A stretch of DNA of 64,000 nucleotides from Oscillatoria sp. FACHB-1407 (lineage in GTDB: Bacteria; Cyanobacteriota; Cyanobacteriia; Elainellales; Elainellaceae), in the NCBI RefSeq assembly GCF_014697545.1, contig NZ_JACJSA010000001.1, forward strand, positions 1 to 64,000, written 5' to 3'. A program made the translations under genes and the position numbers. Position 1 is the first letter of the stretch. Every line of letters begins with the position of its first letter. Shown piece after piece: positions 54,343 to 63,129 of this stretch. The notes below the pieces were generated by a model. It searched no databases. It saw nothing but the letters and a program-made list of their open reading frames with translations, and had not been told where the DNA came from.

Positions 54343-54529
54343 AGGAAAAAAGAAAAAAGAAGAGAGAAGAAGGAGGAGGAAAGAAGGATAAAGGATGAAG
54401 GATGAAGGATGAGAAGAAGAGGGAAGAGGGAAAGAAGAAGAAAGAAGAGAGAAGAAGGAAAAAAGAAGAAGGATGAAGGATGAAGGATAAAAGTGAAAGT
54501 GAAAGTGAATGTGATGTGTTTTTGATGAA
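54341..54529. repeat. 189-nt C-free polypurine tract with heptamer repeats
   Basis: No C occurs on the plus strand from 54341 to 54529 and T is rare. GGATAAA, GGATGAA, GGATGAA, GGATGAG run in register near 54387-54412, and GGATGAA units recur near 54470. On the devA mRNA this is a C/U-rich leader without G. Confidence 0.9.
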
Positions 54530-54590
54530 CATCCAAATCTTCTACTCTAGCTAATGCTGGGTTTCATCCTCCCTAACTCTCCTTGACAAA

Positions 54591-54838
54591 GCTACCGTGT
54601 ACACACAAGTCTTCATAGCCCCCTAAATCCCCCAATTCTGGGGGACTTTGAGCCTTTGTCAAAGGTCTTCACCCAACCAAAAACCCGTACTTGGAACCGA
54701 TGCGAAGCGCGCCTTTGGGTGAACCGAAACACCTTCTGCTAGGGGGTTTGGGGGAAACTCCCCCAATGCCTTGCTCTCAAACTCATTGCAGTAATCAAGT
54801 GTTCCATTGACAAAGCAAAGATGTGTGTACACCGTAGC
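54591..54838. repeat. MITE-like repeat family C, copy 2 (248 bp)
   Basis: Ends GCTACCGTGTACACAC and GTGTGTACACCGTAGC pair over 16 nt with one mismatch. Homologous throughout to 48422-48651. It is inserted between devC and devA. Confidence 0.88.
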
Positions 54839-54989
54839 CTTTTGAAAGGAAATTGAGGGGAATCGTGCAGAAGTTTGGCATCTCAACCGAGATCTGTGTA
54901 CACGATTAGCCTATTCAGGGGATGCCGGGAGCAGGAGATCTGATGTGTTGCATTCAAAACTCAAATTGGTATAAAAGCAGAAACCGAAA

Positions 54990-56231
54990 TTAGAAGACAT
55001 CAGCAGGGTCAGCGGAACGCAGTTTATTCACGGCGATCGCCCCTGAAATAGCACACATCACTAACGTCAAAATAAAGACCTGCAACGCAATCTCTGGACG
55101 CATGGTGAGAGGAATGCGAGTCAGCGTTGTGAGTAAGCTATACATTCCCAAAGACGTGAAATAACCGGGAATAAAGCCTAACACCGCTAAAATAATTGCC
55201 TCTTGCAAAACGACCGATAACAGACTCAGATCGGAGTAACCCATTGCCTTTAGCGTCGCGTATTCAGGCAGGTGGTCGCTGACATCGGTATAGAGCACCT
55301 GATAAACAATCACGACTCCCACAATAAAGCCGATCGCGGCTCCAAAGTTAAGAATTTTTCCCTCTGGAAAAGTCGCCCGAAAGTTTTGTTCGGCAAGCAG
55401 TAACTCTTCACGAGTCATGACTCGCACCGCATCTGGCAGACTCGCCTGCAATCGTTTTTGCACTGTAGCAATATCTTCTCCCGGTTCGACGGTTAAAACT
55501 CCAACGGTGACTTTATCTAAACTGGCTTGTCCATTCAACGATGCATAATTCCAATCACTCATGACCACATGCCCTTTGTCAAAGAACGTGCTGCCTAAGC
55601 TAAATAACCCCACAACAACCGTGCGTCGATTTTGCATCACGGTTGTCACCCCACCCTGTTGCTCAAACAGCGTGGGAACAGAACCCAATTGCGATTGAGA
55701 GAGGCGATCGAATAACACACTGCCAGGGACGCTGAGGCGATCGAGTTGCTGATTAATTTCCGGGGTATTCAGAACAGGTTGAACTGGATTAAACGCCAAA
55801 ATCTTGACGGTATTGGGAAAGAAGTCGATCGCCTGAGTTTGTTCTTTCGGCAAGCTCTGGTTCATTCTGCTGCGAGCAAAATCTTCCGGGCTGACCCAGG
55901 GGGCAGACCCAATGTAGAGTGGACTGGCGGTGGCTACTCCGGCGACGGCATCCGCCTGATAGAGGTGAATTTTGGGAAACGAACCAAAGTCAATCGTTGG
56001 AGAATAGGCAGACACTAAAAACAGATCGCCACTCAGGTTTTGTGGAACCAGGGTAATGCCGTCAAACAGCAGTGCCCTTAATCCCAGTTGCGTGAAGATC
56101 AAGATATTTGAAAAAGCTACACCCGTCATCGCTACGGCTAACCGCATTTTTTGATGAGACAACTGTGCCCAGGCAAGCGGTTTATGAGCCTGATAGTAGT
56201 AGCGAAGATTTTTGAAAAATTTAGCTCTCAT
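54990..56231 (-). CDS. devC: DevC-type ABC transporter permease
   Basis: 413 residues with one N-terminal membrane helix, a large extracytoplasmic domain (about 45-270), and three C-terminal helices, the FtsX/MacB topology. Phrases such as DHLPEYATLKAMGYSDLSLL are typical of DevC. Its ATG overlaps the DevB stop by 4 nt, so the two are translationally coupled. It is the membrane channel of the DevBCA exporter. Confidence 0.9.
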   Translation of the reverse strand: MRAKFFKNLRYYYQAHKPLAWAQLSHQKMRLAVAMTGVAFSNILIFTQLGLRALLFDGITLVPQNLSGDLFLVSAYSPTIDFGSFPKIHLYQADAVAGVATASPLYIGSAPWVSPEDFARSRMNQSLPKEQTQAIDFFPNTVKILAFNPVQPVLNTPEINQQLDRLSVPGSVLFDRLSQSQLGSVPTLFEQQGGVTTVMQNRRTVVVGLFSLGSTFFDKGHVVMSDWNYASLNGQASLDKVTVGVLTVEPGEDIATVQKRLQASLPDAVRVMTREELLLAEQNFRATFPEGKILNFGAAIGFIVGVVIVYQVLYTDVSDHLPEYATLKAMGYSDLSLLSVVLQEAIILAVLGFIPGYFTSLGMYSLLTTLTRIPLTMRPEIALQVFILTLVMCAISGAIAVNKLRSADPADVF

Positions 56232-57427
56232 CCTTCCTCACTTTCTAACTGAATGGTGACGCGGACTTGCATATTGGTTAATCTGGCAACTTTGTCGTTG
56301 TCTTCGGGATTAATCCGAATTTTGACCTCAACAACACGAGTGTTTTCGTCAGTGGTGGGGTCTGAGGAATTACTGGAGAGTTGTCGTGCTCCCACTTGCA
56401 ACCCGATGTGATCCACCGTGCCTCGCACCTCCCCTGCAAACCCACCATATTCACTGACGAGGGTAACGGATTGCCCAATGCGAACTCTGGTGATTTCAGT
56501 TTCGTAGACCTCAGCGATCGCAAACATGGCATCCGTGCGTCCCAGTTCTACAATGCCTTCCTGCGTGTTGACCTGTTCACCCACACGAGTATTGATGCGA
56601 AGAATTTGTCCTGCGACAGGAACGCGCACTTGCGTATCTTCTAAATCGGCGCGTCGTTGCTCCACCGCAATGCGGGCACGCTCTAACTCCGCCTGTGCCA
56701 CTCGAATATCCACCGGACGCACTTCTCGCAATTGGGCTAAGTTGCCCTGCTCTTGAGTGATTTGCTGACGTAATGTTTGCAGCGTATTGTCCAGTTGTGC
56801 CTGCCGTTGGGTGAGATTTGCCTGAGCCGTTTCATACGCTTCCTGCGCCTGATCTAAATCCACCAGGCTAGTTGCTCCCTCTGAATAAAGGATTTGATTG
56901 CGCTCATAGTTGCGTTGTGCCTGTCGTAACTCCGCCTCAGCACTGGCGATCGCCCCCTGTCGTTCCAGTGTTTCTGTTCGTAGTTGTGCCTCTAGCCGCG
57001 CAATATTCGCCTGTTGGGCAGCAATCTCAGCATCTTTCGCCTCCCCTGCCCGTGCCCGGTCTAACAACGCCTGATAATAGTCCACGTTTTTCAAGGCTTC
57101 TTCTAAATCTCGTTGGCGGCGATCGCTCCCCTGTAAGACCGCGATCACCTGTCCTGCCTCAACCCAATCCCCTTCCTCCACGAGGATCTGGTTGACCCGA
57201 CTATCTTGAGCATTGGGAACTGAAAGTTTAATCACTTCTCCATTGGGGGTCAGCCGTCCTAATGCCACAATGGTTGGGGTTTGCTGCACCTCGTTGGGCG
57301 TTGGAGTGGGAGTGACCTCCGCTTGAGATGAGTCAGAACAGGCTGTCACTCCACCCCATAAAGTGATTAAAATTGCCAGGACAATGTAATGGCGTGAATT
57401 GAAGGAGAAAGGTTGCGATCGCACCAT
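56228..57427 (-). CDS. devB: DevB-type membrane fusion protein (HlyD family)
   Basis: 399 residues. An N-terminal hydrophobic segment ends LWGGVTACSDSSQ, which could be a lipobox. A biotinyl-lipoyl half motif (VEEGDWVEAGQVIAVLQG), a long coiled coil (about 95-250, with QRQAQLDNTLQTLRQQITQE), and the matching second half (VRVPVAGQILRINTRVGEQV) follow. It links the DevC permease to an outer-membrane TolC. First gene of the dev series on the minus strand. Confidence 0.92.
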   Translation of the reverse strand: MVRSQPFSFNSRHYIVLAILITLWGGVTACSDSSQAEVTPTPTPNEVQQTPTIVALGRLTPNGEVIKLSVPNAQDSRVNQILVEEGDWVEAGQVIAVLQGSDRRQRDLEEALKNVDYYQALLDRARAGEAKDAEIAAQQANIARLEAQLRTETLERQGAIASAEAELRQAQRNYERNQILYSEGATSLVDLDQAQEAYETAQANLTQRQAQLDNTLQTLRQQITQEQGNLAQLREVRPVDIRVAQAELERARIAVEQRRADLEDTQVRVPVAGQILRINTRVGEQVNTQEGIVELGRTDAMFAIAEVYETEITRVRIGQSVTLVSEYGGFAGEVRGTVDHIGLQVGARQLSSNSSDPTTDENTRVVEVKIRINPEDNDKVARLTNMQVRVTIQLESEEG

Positions 57428-57573
57428 ATTTCAAGTCAAGCAAAATAGAGTTGTTTGGATAACCAACGAATTCAAGCAGCGACAGCATGTGACGTAAAGT
57501 TCTTTTCAATAGAATGACGGGCATTTCACCTGAATAACCTCCTCCATCTGGTCAAACCCATCGGACATTAACC
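57428..57573. other. Upstream region of devB
   Basis: Presumed promoter region of the dev series; no boxes assigned. Confidence 0.35.
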
Positions 57574-57659
57574 ATAGCAATCCTAAATGGGTTGGCGCAC
57601 CTCTCAGGAATGCGCCTCTCACAACCCACTCATCTAACAACTAATTGAGGACAGTTATA
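57574..57659. repeat. MITE-like element related to family F
   Basis: The ends ATAGCAATCCT and AGGACAGTTAT are imperfect inverted repeats like those at 52288-52383. Inside are GGCGCA/TGCGCC and GGGTTG/CAACCC pairs that could form a hairpin. Confidence 0.55.
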
Positions 57660-57755
57660 AATAACAATAAAAGACAATCCAAAATGACAGCGAATGAGTT
57701 AATCTTTGCTCAATATCTACTTTTTCTGCGATTTCTCTACCCCTAACCCCACCCT

Positions 57756-58031
57756 ATGAGCTGCCAACATCTCAACAGTGTGACTCCGGAAAATTTAATT
57801 CCTAAATCGAATTACCCTGTCTTTCGCTGCGAGGAGTGCATCAAGACCAACGATCGCTGGGTTCATCTTCGCATCTGTCAGAGCTGCGGCAAGATGTTGT
57901 GCTGTGACTCCTCCAGAAACCAACACGCCCGCCAACACGCGGAGGAGACGGGACATCCGGTAATTAGCTCAGCCGAGTTGGGAGAGCAGTGGTTGTGGTG
58001 TTTTGTGGATGAGCAAGGCAAGAATTATTAG
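57756..58031 (+). CDS. UBP-type zinc-finger protein
   Basis: 91 residues forming one ZnF-UBP domain: CQH at the start, CEEC, CQSCGKMLCCDSSRNQHARQ and HAEETGHPV give the Cys/His ligands. In eukaryotes the domain binds the C-terminal Gly-Gly of ubiquitin; bacterial single-domain versions are common and of unclear role. It stands alone between dev and the methyltransferase pair. Confidence 0.88.
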   Translation: MSCQHLNSVTPENLIPKSNYPVFRCEECIKTNDRWVHLRICQSCGKMLCCDSSRNQHARQHAEETGHPVISSAELGEQWLWCFVDEQGKNY

Positions 58032-58065
58032 GGCGATCGCCTCAGATTAGCCATTCTCTTGTTTT

Positions 58066-58180
58066 TCTCGTTCCTGGCTTCCCAGCCGGGAATGCAGTTC
58101 TGGAAGCTCTGCCTCTTTAAGCTATTAATAATAGGTGGAGCCTCTGAAATAGAGTTCCCAAGATTTTGTCTGGAAACGAG
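58066..58180. repeat. Repeat family E, copy 2 (decayed)
   Basis: TCTCGTTCC at the left and GGAAACGAG at the right, with GGAAGCTCTGCCTC inside, match the copy at 48145-48225. It lies at the edge of the methyltransferase/ATPase pair. Confidence 0.55.
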
Positions 58181-58245
58181 GTAAACCTTTTTGGTCTGCG
58201 ACTAATAGCTCAAAGAGGTTTCGTATCAGTACAGCACTGATATGT

Positions 58246-59358
58246 TCATTTAACTTGAGATAAAGCATCAAGACATTGACGAGCGAGGACTTCAGCAAAA
58301 TCACAGGGTAGAGCATTGCCTATCATCTCACAAACATAATCGATGTAAGGAGTGTCAAAAATATAATCCATTGGAAATGTTTGTAGTAGTGCAGCTTCTC
58401 GAACAGAAATTGTTCTATCTTGTTCAGGATGACCAAATCTACCTTTACTGACGGTTGTACATCCGCCTGTGATTGTTGATGAGATTTGATCCCATGACAA
58501 ACGACCATATACATTATTGAAACCATCGCTTCTATTCTGATGACATGGTGGGCGAAGTTCTTCAGGGAGCTTCAATCGGCTCTCACCAGGACGAGCAGCT
58601 TTGAGTATCTTGAGGGTATCTGGGGCAAGTGAACGAACAACATGCCAGTTATATCGTTGCGGACCTCCAGAAGTATGAGTATCAGCAAGCACAATTGGTT
58701 CAGGCATAGTTCCAATTGCATCTCGCAGCGTTCTCCACGGTTTTAATCCATCTTTACCAGTTTTAGAATGAGTAGGTTTTGGTAAATGGACAGGAAACCC
58801 TTTTCCAGCCAACAAAACAAGGCGTTGACGGCTTTGTGGAACTCCATAGTCAGCAACTTGAAGTATGTCCCATGCAGATATGTAGCCTAATGACTCTAAC
58901 TTTTGGAGAAGTTGCTCAAAAAGCTTTGTTCCTTTTTTAGGAAGACCTGGAACATTCTCCATCATTACAATCCGAGGCTGTATTTCTTCCACAAGGCGAC
59001 TCATTTCTAAAACAAGTTCGTTACGTGGATCAGGTCGCTTATGTCTGGCTGTCAAACTAGAAAAGCCTTGGCAAGGTGGGCATCCAGACAGAAGATCAAT
59101 TTCACCACTAGGAGAACAAGCTATTAAGCTCTTGCCTCTAACTGTTCGTACATCTTGTTTGTAAGCTTGGACTTCAGGATGATTGGCTTTATAAGTAGCA
59201 AAGGCATGTGGTTCAATTTCTACAGCAGCAACCACACGAAAACCTGCTTTTTTCAAACCAACAGTTAACCCGCCACTACCTGAAAAAATATCAATAGCTG
59301 TTGGTTGTTGAGTCTTACAAACCTTGCGCCGCATTCTTTTTCTGTTTCTCAGCCTCAT
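58246..59358 (-). CDS. DNA (cytosine-5) methyltransferase
   Basis: 370 residues. Motif I is IDIFSGSGGLTVGLKKAG (about 22-39), motif IV is GCPPCQGFS with catalytic C96, motif VI is ENV at 134-136, motif VIII is QSRQRLVLL, and motif X (GNALPCDFAEVLA) lies near the end. It methylates C5 of cytosine in a target set by the region about 215-300, which cannot be read from sequence. The start overlaps the preceding ATPase gene by 44 bp (20 bp if M9 is used), so the two are one unit. No HIP1 octamer and higher AT than neighbours suggest transfer. Confidence 0.95.
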   Translation of the reverse strand: MRLRNRKRMRRKVCKTQQPTAIDIFSGSGGLTVGLKKAGFRVVAAVEIEPHAFATYKANHPEVQAYKQDVRTVRGKSLIACSPSGEIDLLSGCPPCQGFSSLTARHKRPDPRNELVLEMSRLVEEIQPRIVMMENVPGLPKKGTKLFEQLLQKLESLGYISAWDILQVADYGVPQSRQRLVLLAGKGFPVHLPKPTHSKTGKDGLKPWRTLRDAIGTMPEPIVLADTHTSGGPQRYNWHVVRSLAPDTLKILKAARPGESRLKLPEELRPPCHQNRSDGFNNVYGRLSWDQISSTITGGCTTVSKGRFGHPEQDRTISVREAALLQTFPMDYIFDTPYIDYVCEMIGNALPCDFAEVLARQCLDALSQVK

Positions 59359-61429
59359 TCAAAAAGTCTTGGTGCATTTTCCGTGTTCGATGGAGAAAAG
59401 CTGTCCAACTGATATAAGTTAGCCTTCCACCTTGTATAAGTCCTTCAAAAGCTCTCTTATGAACGCTAGTTAGCTTCTCATCATCACATACAAGAGTCAC
59501 ATGAAATCCTTTAAATATTTTCGTGAAATCTTTGTGGCTCTCCTCCTGAAGGAAGTTATCCATTTGCTCTATATATCTGTTCAAACGCTCCATCTCGCTA
59601 TTATCAAACTTGTGCTTTGGTCGTTTTATTTCAATGATTTGAATAACGTTCTCTTCGTTCGAGAGTACAAAATCTGCCCGTTTATCAGGCTCAGTAAAAT
59701 CTTTCAGCTGTATACCCTCCCCAGTCTTCTCTTTATAATATTTCTGGAATTCACTTTTTAAGGTGGTAAAGGATTGATTTTGCGTGATTGGTGACCATTG
59801 AGGATCAATTAGCCAGGGTGCTTGTTCAATTAAGTCCTGAAAAGCTGCCTCAAGTGTACTTGCATCATCTTTTAAAGTTTCAACTTTATTTATCACTCTT
59901 ACGCGATCATCAGCAATTCGACCAAAAGAAGAAAGTTCAGCAATTCGAGCAACTTTCAAAATTTCTGTAATCACTGCCAGCGGTGAACCTTCTGCGTCAG
60001 CAGCTTCACGAAGCTTTCTATCTAGCGTTACATGAGGTCCAAACGTCAAGCTTAATTGAACAATCTCCTCTGTTCGCTCTGGATCTGAAACTTCATCCTC
60101 TCGCATCTTCTGACCAATTAATTGAGCAAATTCCAATGCTTCTTCACGTATCTGTTTTTGCTCTGGCCTAGGAAATGCTTGATCAACTCTTTCTGCAATG
60201 TTTGAAGTTTCTTGAAATAGCTCCCAAGTCTTCTTCTTTACTGGATTTCGAGACATATTTCCAATTCTACGCAATAGCTGCAAACCCCACTTCTCAAAGG
60301 CGTTTCCTAGCTCGTGTGACCAAAGAATGTCTCGACGATCCGTTTGAATAAGATCTTCCTCCTGTTCATCTAGCCAATCTGCGTGAAGTTCACCAACTAA
60401 ATAAGAACGAATGCTGTATTCCCCTGAAAAACTTGCTCCTCTATTAAAAACAGTTGTTTGAGCTGCAATCTTGCCACGGCAATAGATCCGGATACCAGCC
60501 ATCAACTCATCTTTGTAAGGATCTTTGGCGTAGGCCGCCCAGCCAGTTATAGGATAAAATTCACCGTCAAGTTCAAAGCCAGCTTCCAAATTTGAAAGAA
60601 TGTTACCGTCTGGAGCATAAGCATGTCTTCCGGGTCCAAATCGAATCTCAGTGTCTTGCATTTTCACAATGTCAAATGTTCCAACATCTTGAGAATAGTC
60701 TTCAGAATCTTCTGTTTTAGTTGCATCAACGAGAGTAATCTTCCAATCCTGTGAGGATATTCCAAAGCGTTGTGATAGTTGACGGCTAAGTGTGCTGATA
60801 TCTGGAACTTCTCGTTTGTAGAATTTTGTTAGTTTAATTAAAGTTCCAGTTTCTGGGCGCACAATTCCATCTAAACTTCCAACTTCAGGTTCATAGTTAG
60901 AATCTGTTTCTTGTAGAATCTGGCTTCGGTCAAGGATTAGATGAGCGGTTAGATATCCTTTGGCAGTTTTGCCATTCGCGTCTTTACCCCTGGTTAAGTC
61001 TCCACCAGACGTTAAAATCTCAATTCTTTCACAAATTCCAAAAGGCGCGAGTTTTCCTACACCTTTGCGACCCATCACTTTGCGACCAAACTTTTTTGAT
61101 ACATCACCCCTCTCACTATCATTGCGTCTGTCTGCTCCAACACAAAGATAGAAGCTATTAACTTGATCAGGGTTCATACCAATACCATTATCCCAAACCT
61201 CAATTGTGTATCCCTTGTCCTGAAGTTGGTTATTGTTTTTGGTCGCAAGAAACTCACCCATAGGAGCTTTAATCCGCACTTCAGTGGCATCTGCGTCATA
61301 ACTATTGGATACCAATTCAGCGATTACGGCAGAAACCCTGTCGTAAAGCTTTACACCTAACTTGTCTACAGTTAGGCGTGATATGGTCATTGTGTATTTT
61401 GCTGATTGAGCGACAGATTGCTGAACCAC
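59315..61429 (-). CDS. MORC/MutL-like GHKL ATPase with C-terminal nuclease-like motif
   Basis: 704 residues. The N-terminal Bergerat fold has E38 and N42 in AELVSNSYDADA, DNGIGM at 80-85, and GRKGVGKLAPFG at 120-131. The middle (about 270-560) is helical and unassigned. Near the C-terminus, D586 starts DFVLSNEENVIQIIEIKRPK, with E600-x-K602, the pattern of a PD-(D/E)XK nuclease. GHKL ATPases of this type are known in restriction-modification-linked operons and are proposed ancestors of eukaryotic MORC proteins (Iyer, Abhiman and Aravind). With the overlapping cytosine methyltransferase this is a probable DNA-targeting defence module. Biochemical action is an inference. Confidence 0.85.
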   Translation of the reverse strand: MVQQSVAQSAKYTMTISRLTVDKLGVKLYDRVSAVIAELVSNSYDADATEVRIKAPMGEFLATKNNNQLQDKGYTIEVWDNGIGMNPDQVNSFYLCVGADRRNDSERGDVSKKFGRKVMGRKGVGKLAPFGICERIEILTSGGDLTRGKDANGKTAKGYLTAHLILDRSQILQETDSNYEPEVGSLDGIVRPETGTLIKLTKFYKREVPDISTLSRQLSQRFGISSQDWKITLVDATKTEDSEDYSQDVGTFDIVKMQDTEIRFGPGRHAYAPDGNILSNLEAGFELDGEFYPITGWAAYAKDPYKDELMAGIRIYCRGKIAAQTTVFNRGASFSGEYSIRSYLVGELHADWLDEQEEDLIQTDRRDILWSHELGNAFEKWGLQLLRRIGNMSRNPVKKKTWELFQETSNIAERVDQAFPRPEQKQIREEALEFAQLIGQKMREDEVSDPERTEEIVQLSLTFGPHVTLDRKLREAADAEGSPLAVITEILKVARIAELSSFGRIADDRVRVINKVETLKDDASTLEAAFQDLIEQAPWLIDPQWSPITQNQSFTTLKSEFQKYYKEKTGEGIQLKDFTEPDKRADFVLSNEENVIQIIEIKRPKHKFDNSEMERLNRYIEQMDNFLQEESHKDFTKIFKGFHVTLVCDDEKLTSVHKRAFEGLIQGGRLTYISWTAFLHRTRKMHQDFLNEAEKQKKNAAQGL

Positions 61430-61944
61430 AGTGGATTATCTCTAAGAAATTACATACTCAAAATGCCCTATATCTTAGTCGTTGTAACACTTCTTCGTCA
61501 AGGATTCTTAGGACTTTGTGATCACTTGTATCAATCCAGCACCTACATCTTAAAAACCAATGCACAAAAGATTACCTTGCCATTCCTCAATATTTCTTTA
61601 AGTTCGCCACCTTGTAACCTTTGAACTTGAAATTTCAGCTTGAGCACTATTCATCTCTTTTCTTAAAGCTTGAGCATCCAACCTGAGAACTCAATTCAGA
61701 ACTCGATTCATCGTCTACTGCCCTACAAAAGCAAGCTACAGAATTGAAAATTTGACCTTCACAACCCAAAACTAGCTCTAATCTTCTGCTTTGGGACGCT
61801 GCATCAAACTAATCACCTCATTGGAATTGCGAGTTGGCATGGATCGTGACCAATCCCTCACCTCTGTAATTTGCACAATGTGCATCAGATGAATGATTTT
61901 CCTGACCCAAACAAGTGACGATCAGAAATAGAGTTTTATGCTTG
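61430..61944. other. Intergenic spacer upstream of the defence pair
   Basis: AT-rich, about 515 bp. No gene I would support; the open frames are short and without ribosome-binding sites. Presumed promoter for the ATPase-methyltransferase unit lies near 61430. Confidence 0.4.
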
Positions 61945-61989
61945 GGAATGGTTACGTAGAAGGTTAAACCACACCACAAAACCATTCCC
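61945..61989 (-). terminator. Hairpin downstream of the 159-residue gene
   Basis: Arms GGGAATGGTT and AACCATTCCC, a 10-bp stem with a loop of about 25 nt, 12 bp after the stop. There is no strong T-run. Confidence 0.5.
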
Positions 61990-62000
61990 GATACCAGTCA

Positions 62001-62480
62001 TTATTTTGAACTACCAGCCTCTTCTACTTCCGGTTGCCCTTTACGAGACTTGCGGAACCGTCGCCCCATCTCGTTGAGGGAGCTATCAATCTCGCCTTTC
62101 CCTGTTGCTTTAGCAGAGCTATAAACCTCTCGCGCCGCAGCATAGGCTTCACTACCCGCCAGCATATAGGTGTTGTAGACGAGTTCTTGCAGATCGTTGA
62201 GGGACACCCAGATCGGATAGAGTGCCATAAACAAATCAACATCCTTTTGCATGGCATCCAGATCAAAGCGGCGTGGCAAGTAATCTGGATAACGAGCTGC
62301 AAACTCGGCAGATTTTTGCACAAAGGCACGGGTTTTATCGCCTAACTTTGCCAGTTTTCGCCGTTCCCCAGCCGTCATACTGACTAAAAAAGGAAGTTTT
62401 TCACGAATGGTAGTAAGCGCAGCCTCAATTGAAGCTTGATCAGCATCCGAAAGCGAAGCACTTAAAGATTGGGGTGGCAT
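62001..62480 (-). CDS. Hypothetical helical protein
   Basis: 159 residues, almost wholly alpha-helical by pattern, without signal peptide or membrane segment. Segments such as FLVSMTAGERRKLAKLGDKT, YPDYLPRRFDLDAMQKDVDL and YMLAGSEAYAAAREVYSSAK look like a conserved domain that I recall from bacterial hypothetical proteins. The C-terminus is basic then acidic. It has its own terminator-like hairpin. Function unknown. Confidence 0.72.
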   Translation of the reverse strand: MPPQSLSASLSDADQASIEAALTTIREKLPFLVSMTAGERRKLAKLGDKTRAFVQKSAEFAARYPDYLPRRFDLDAMQKDVDLFMALYPIWVSLNDLQELVYNTYMLAGSEAYAAAREVYSSAKATGKGEIDSSLNEMGRRFRKSRKGQPEVEEAGSSK

Positions 62481-62631
62481 AGGAATTCCTCATAAAATTA
62501 GTTGGATGAGCAATCGTAGGTTTTGCTCTGTTAACTAGAAATTCCCAAAATTAATATGCTTCTAACGGAGTAAAAGTTGTGTAAAACACGGAAATTTCAG
62601 CTAAGTCGTTCTGAAAGCCTCAGTAGATTTT

Positions 62632-62753
62632 AGTACTGCTATTCACAGATAGGGTTTGGAAATAAACCCAGGGGAATGTGGGGGCTGCGTCCCCAGCCAG
62701 GGGTTTCACCCCTGCACCCCAAATTCCCACCCTTATGTACGACGAGTTGTACT
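62632..62753 (+). repeat. Dispersed repeat family A, copy 2 (122 bp)
   Basis: From AGTACTGCTATTCACAGATA to GACGAGTTGTACT, the same length as the inverted copy at 3564-3685. It contains GGGGGCTGCGTCCCC and GGGGTTTCACCCC hairpins. Confidence 0.85.
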
Positions 62754-62763
62754 CAGGATCAAG

Positions 62764-62920
62764 GCTACCGTGTACACACATCTCCTGTATCAACCTCAAA
62801 CCCCTGCATTTGCCCCCCAACCCCCAAAATTTGGGGGGCTTTCGATCCCACACTTCCTACCGCTCAAAGTCGCCCAGAATTGGAGGATTTAAGGGGCTGA
62901 GGGAATTTCTCTGTGTACCA
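62764..62920. repeat. MITE-like repeat family C, copy 3 (decayed)
   Basis: The left end GCTACCGTGTACACACA is identical to that of the copy at 54591. The right end CTGTGTACCATATC is degenerate and the interior is shorter. Confidence 0.6.
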
Positions 62921-62927
62921 TATCTTA

Positions 62928-62955
62928 GTAAGGCGGACGGCGACAGCCGGGGGTA
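62928..62955. repeat. Short dispersed repeat, copy 2 (GACGGCGACAGCCGGGGG)
   Basis: GTAAGGCGGACGGCGACAGC followed by CGGGGGT repeats the block at 222-247. Confidence 0.5.
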
Positions 62956-62989
62956 AATTAAGGGCATCTTCATATTGAATTGGTATGAG

Positions 62990-63129
62990 ATTCAAAATTG
63001 AATATTTGACATACAAAATTGAATGTCTGAGATATAAATTTGAATAACCAGTATATAAATGTGAATGTTTAAGATACAAATTTGAATATCCGGCATACAA
63101 ATTTGAATAGTCAGCATACAAATTTGTAT
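62990..63129. repeat. Seven-unit 21-bp array of near-palindromic boxes
   Basis: Seven 14-nt boxes with consensus ATACAAATTTGAAT start at 62990, 63011, 63032, 63053, 63074, 63095 and 63116, each exactly 21 bp apart. The last, ATACAAATTTGTAT, is a perfect palindrome; the others are imperfect. The 7-nt linkers vary. Exact 21-bp phasing puts the boxes on one face of the helix, as in iteron or operator arrays. It begins 316 bp and ends 177 bp before the Fic gene. Confidence 0.92.

Noticed and set aside
54239-54536. Ser/Leu/Phe-rich frames on the minus strand upstream of devA
   Set aside because: They are translations of the polypurine tract and heptamer repeats.
61406-61624. 72-residue plus-strand frame after the ATPase start
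   Set aside because: No ribosome-binding site, overlaps the ATPase start region, composition unlike neighbouring proteins.
62990-63129. CRISPR array
   Set aside because: Units are 14 bp with 7-nt linkers and imperfect; no cas genes nearby.
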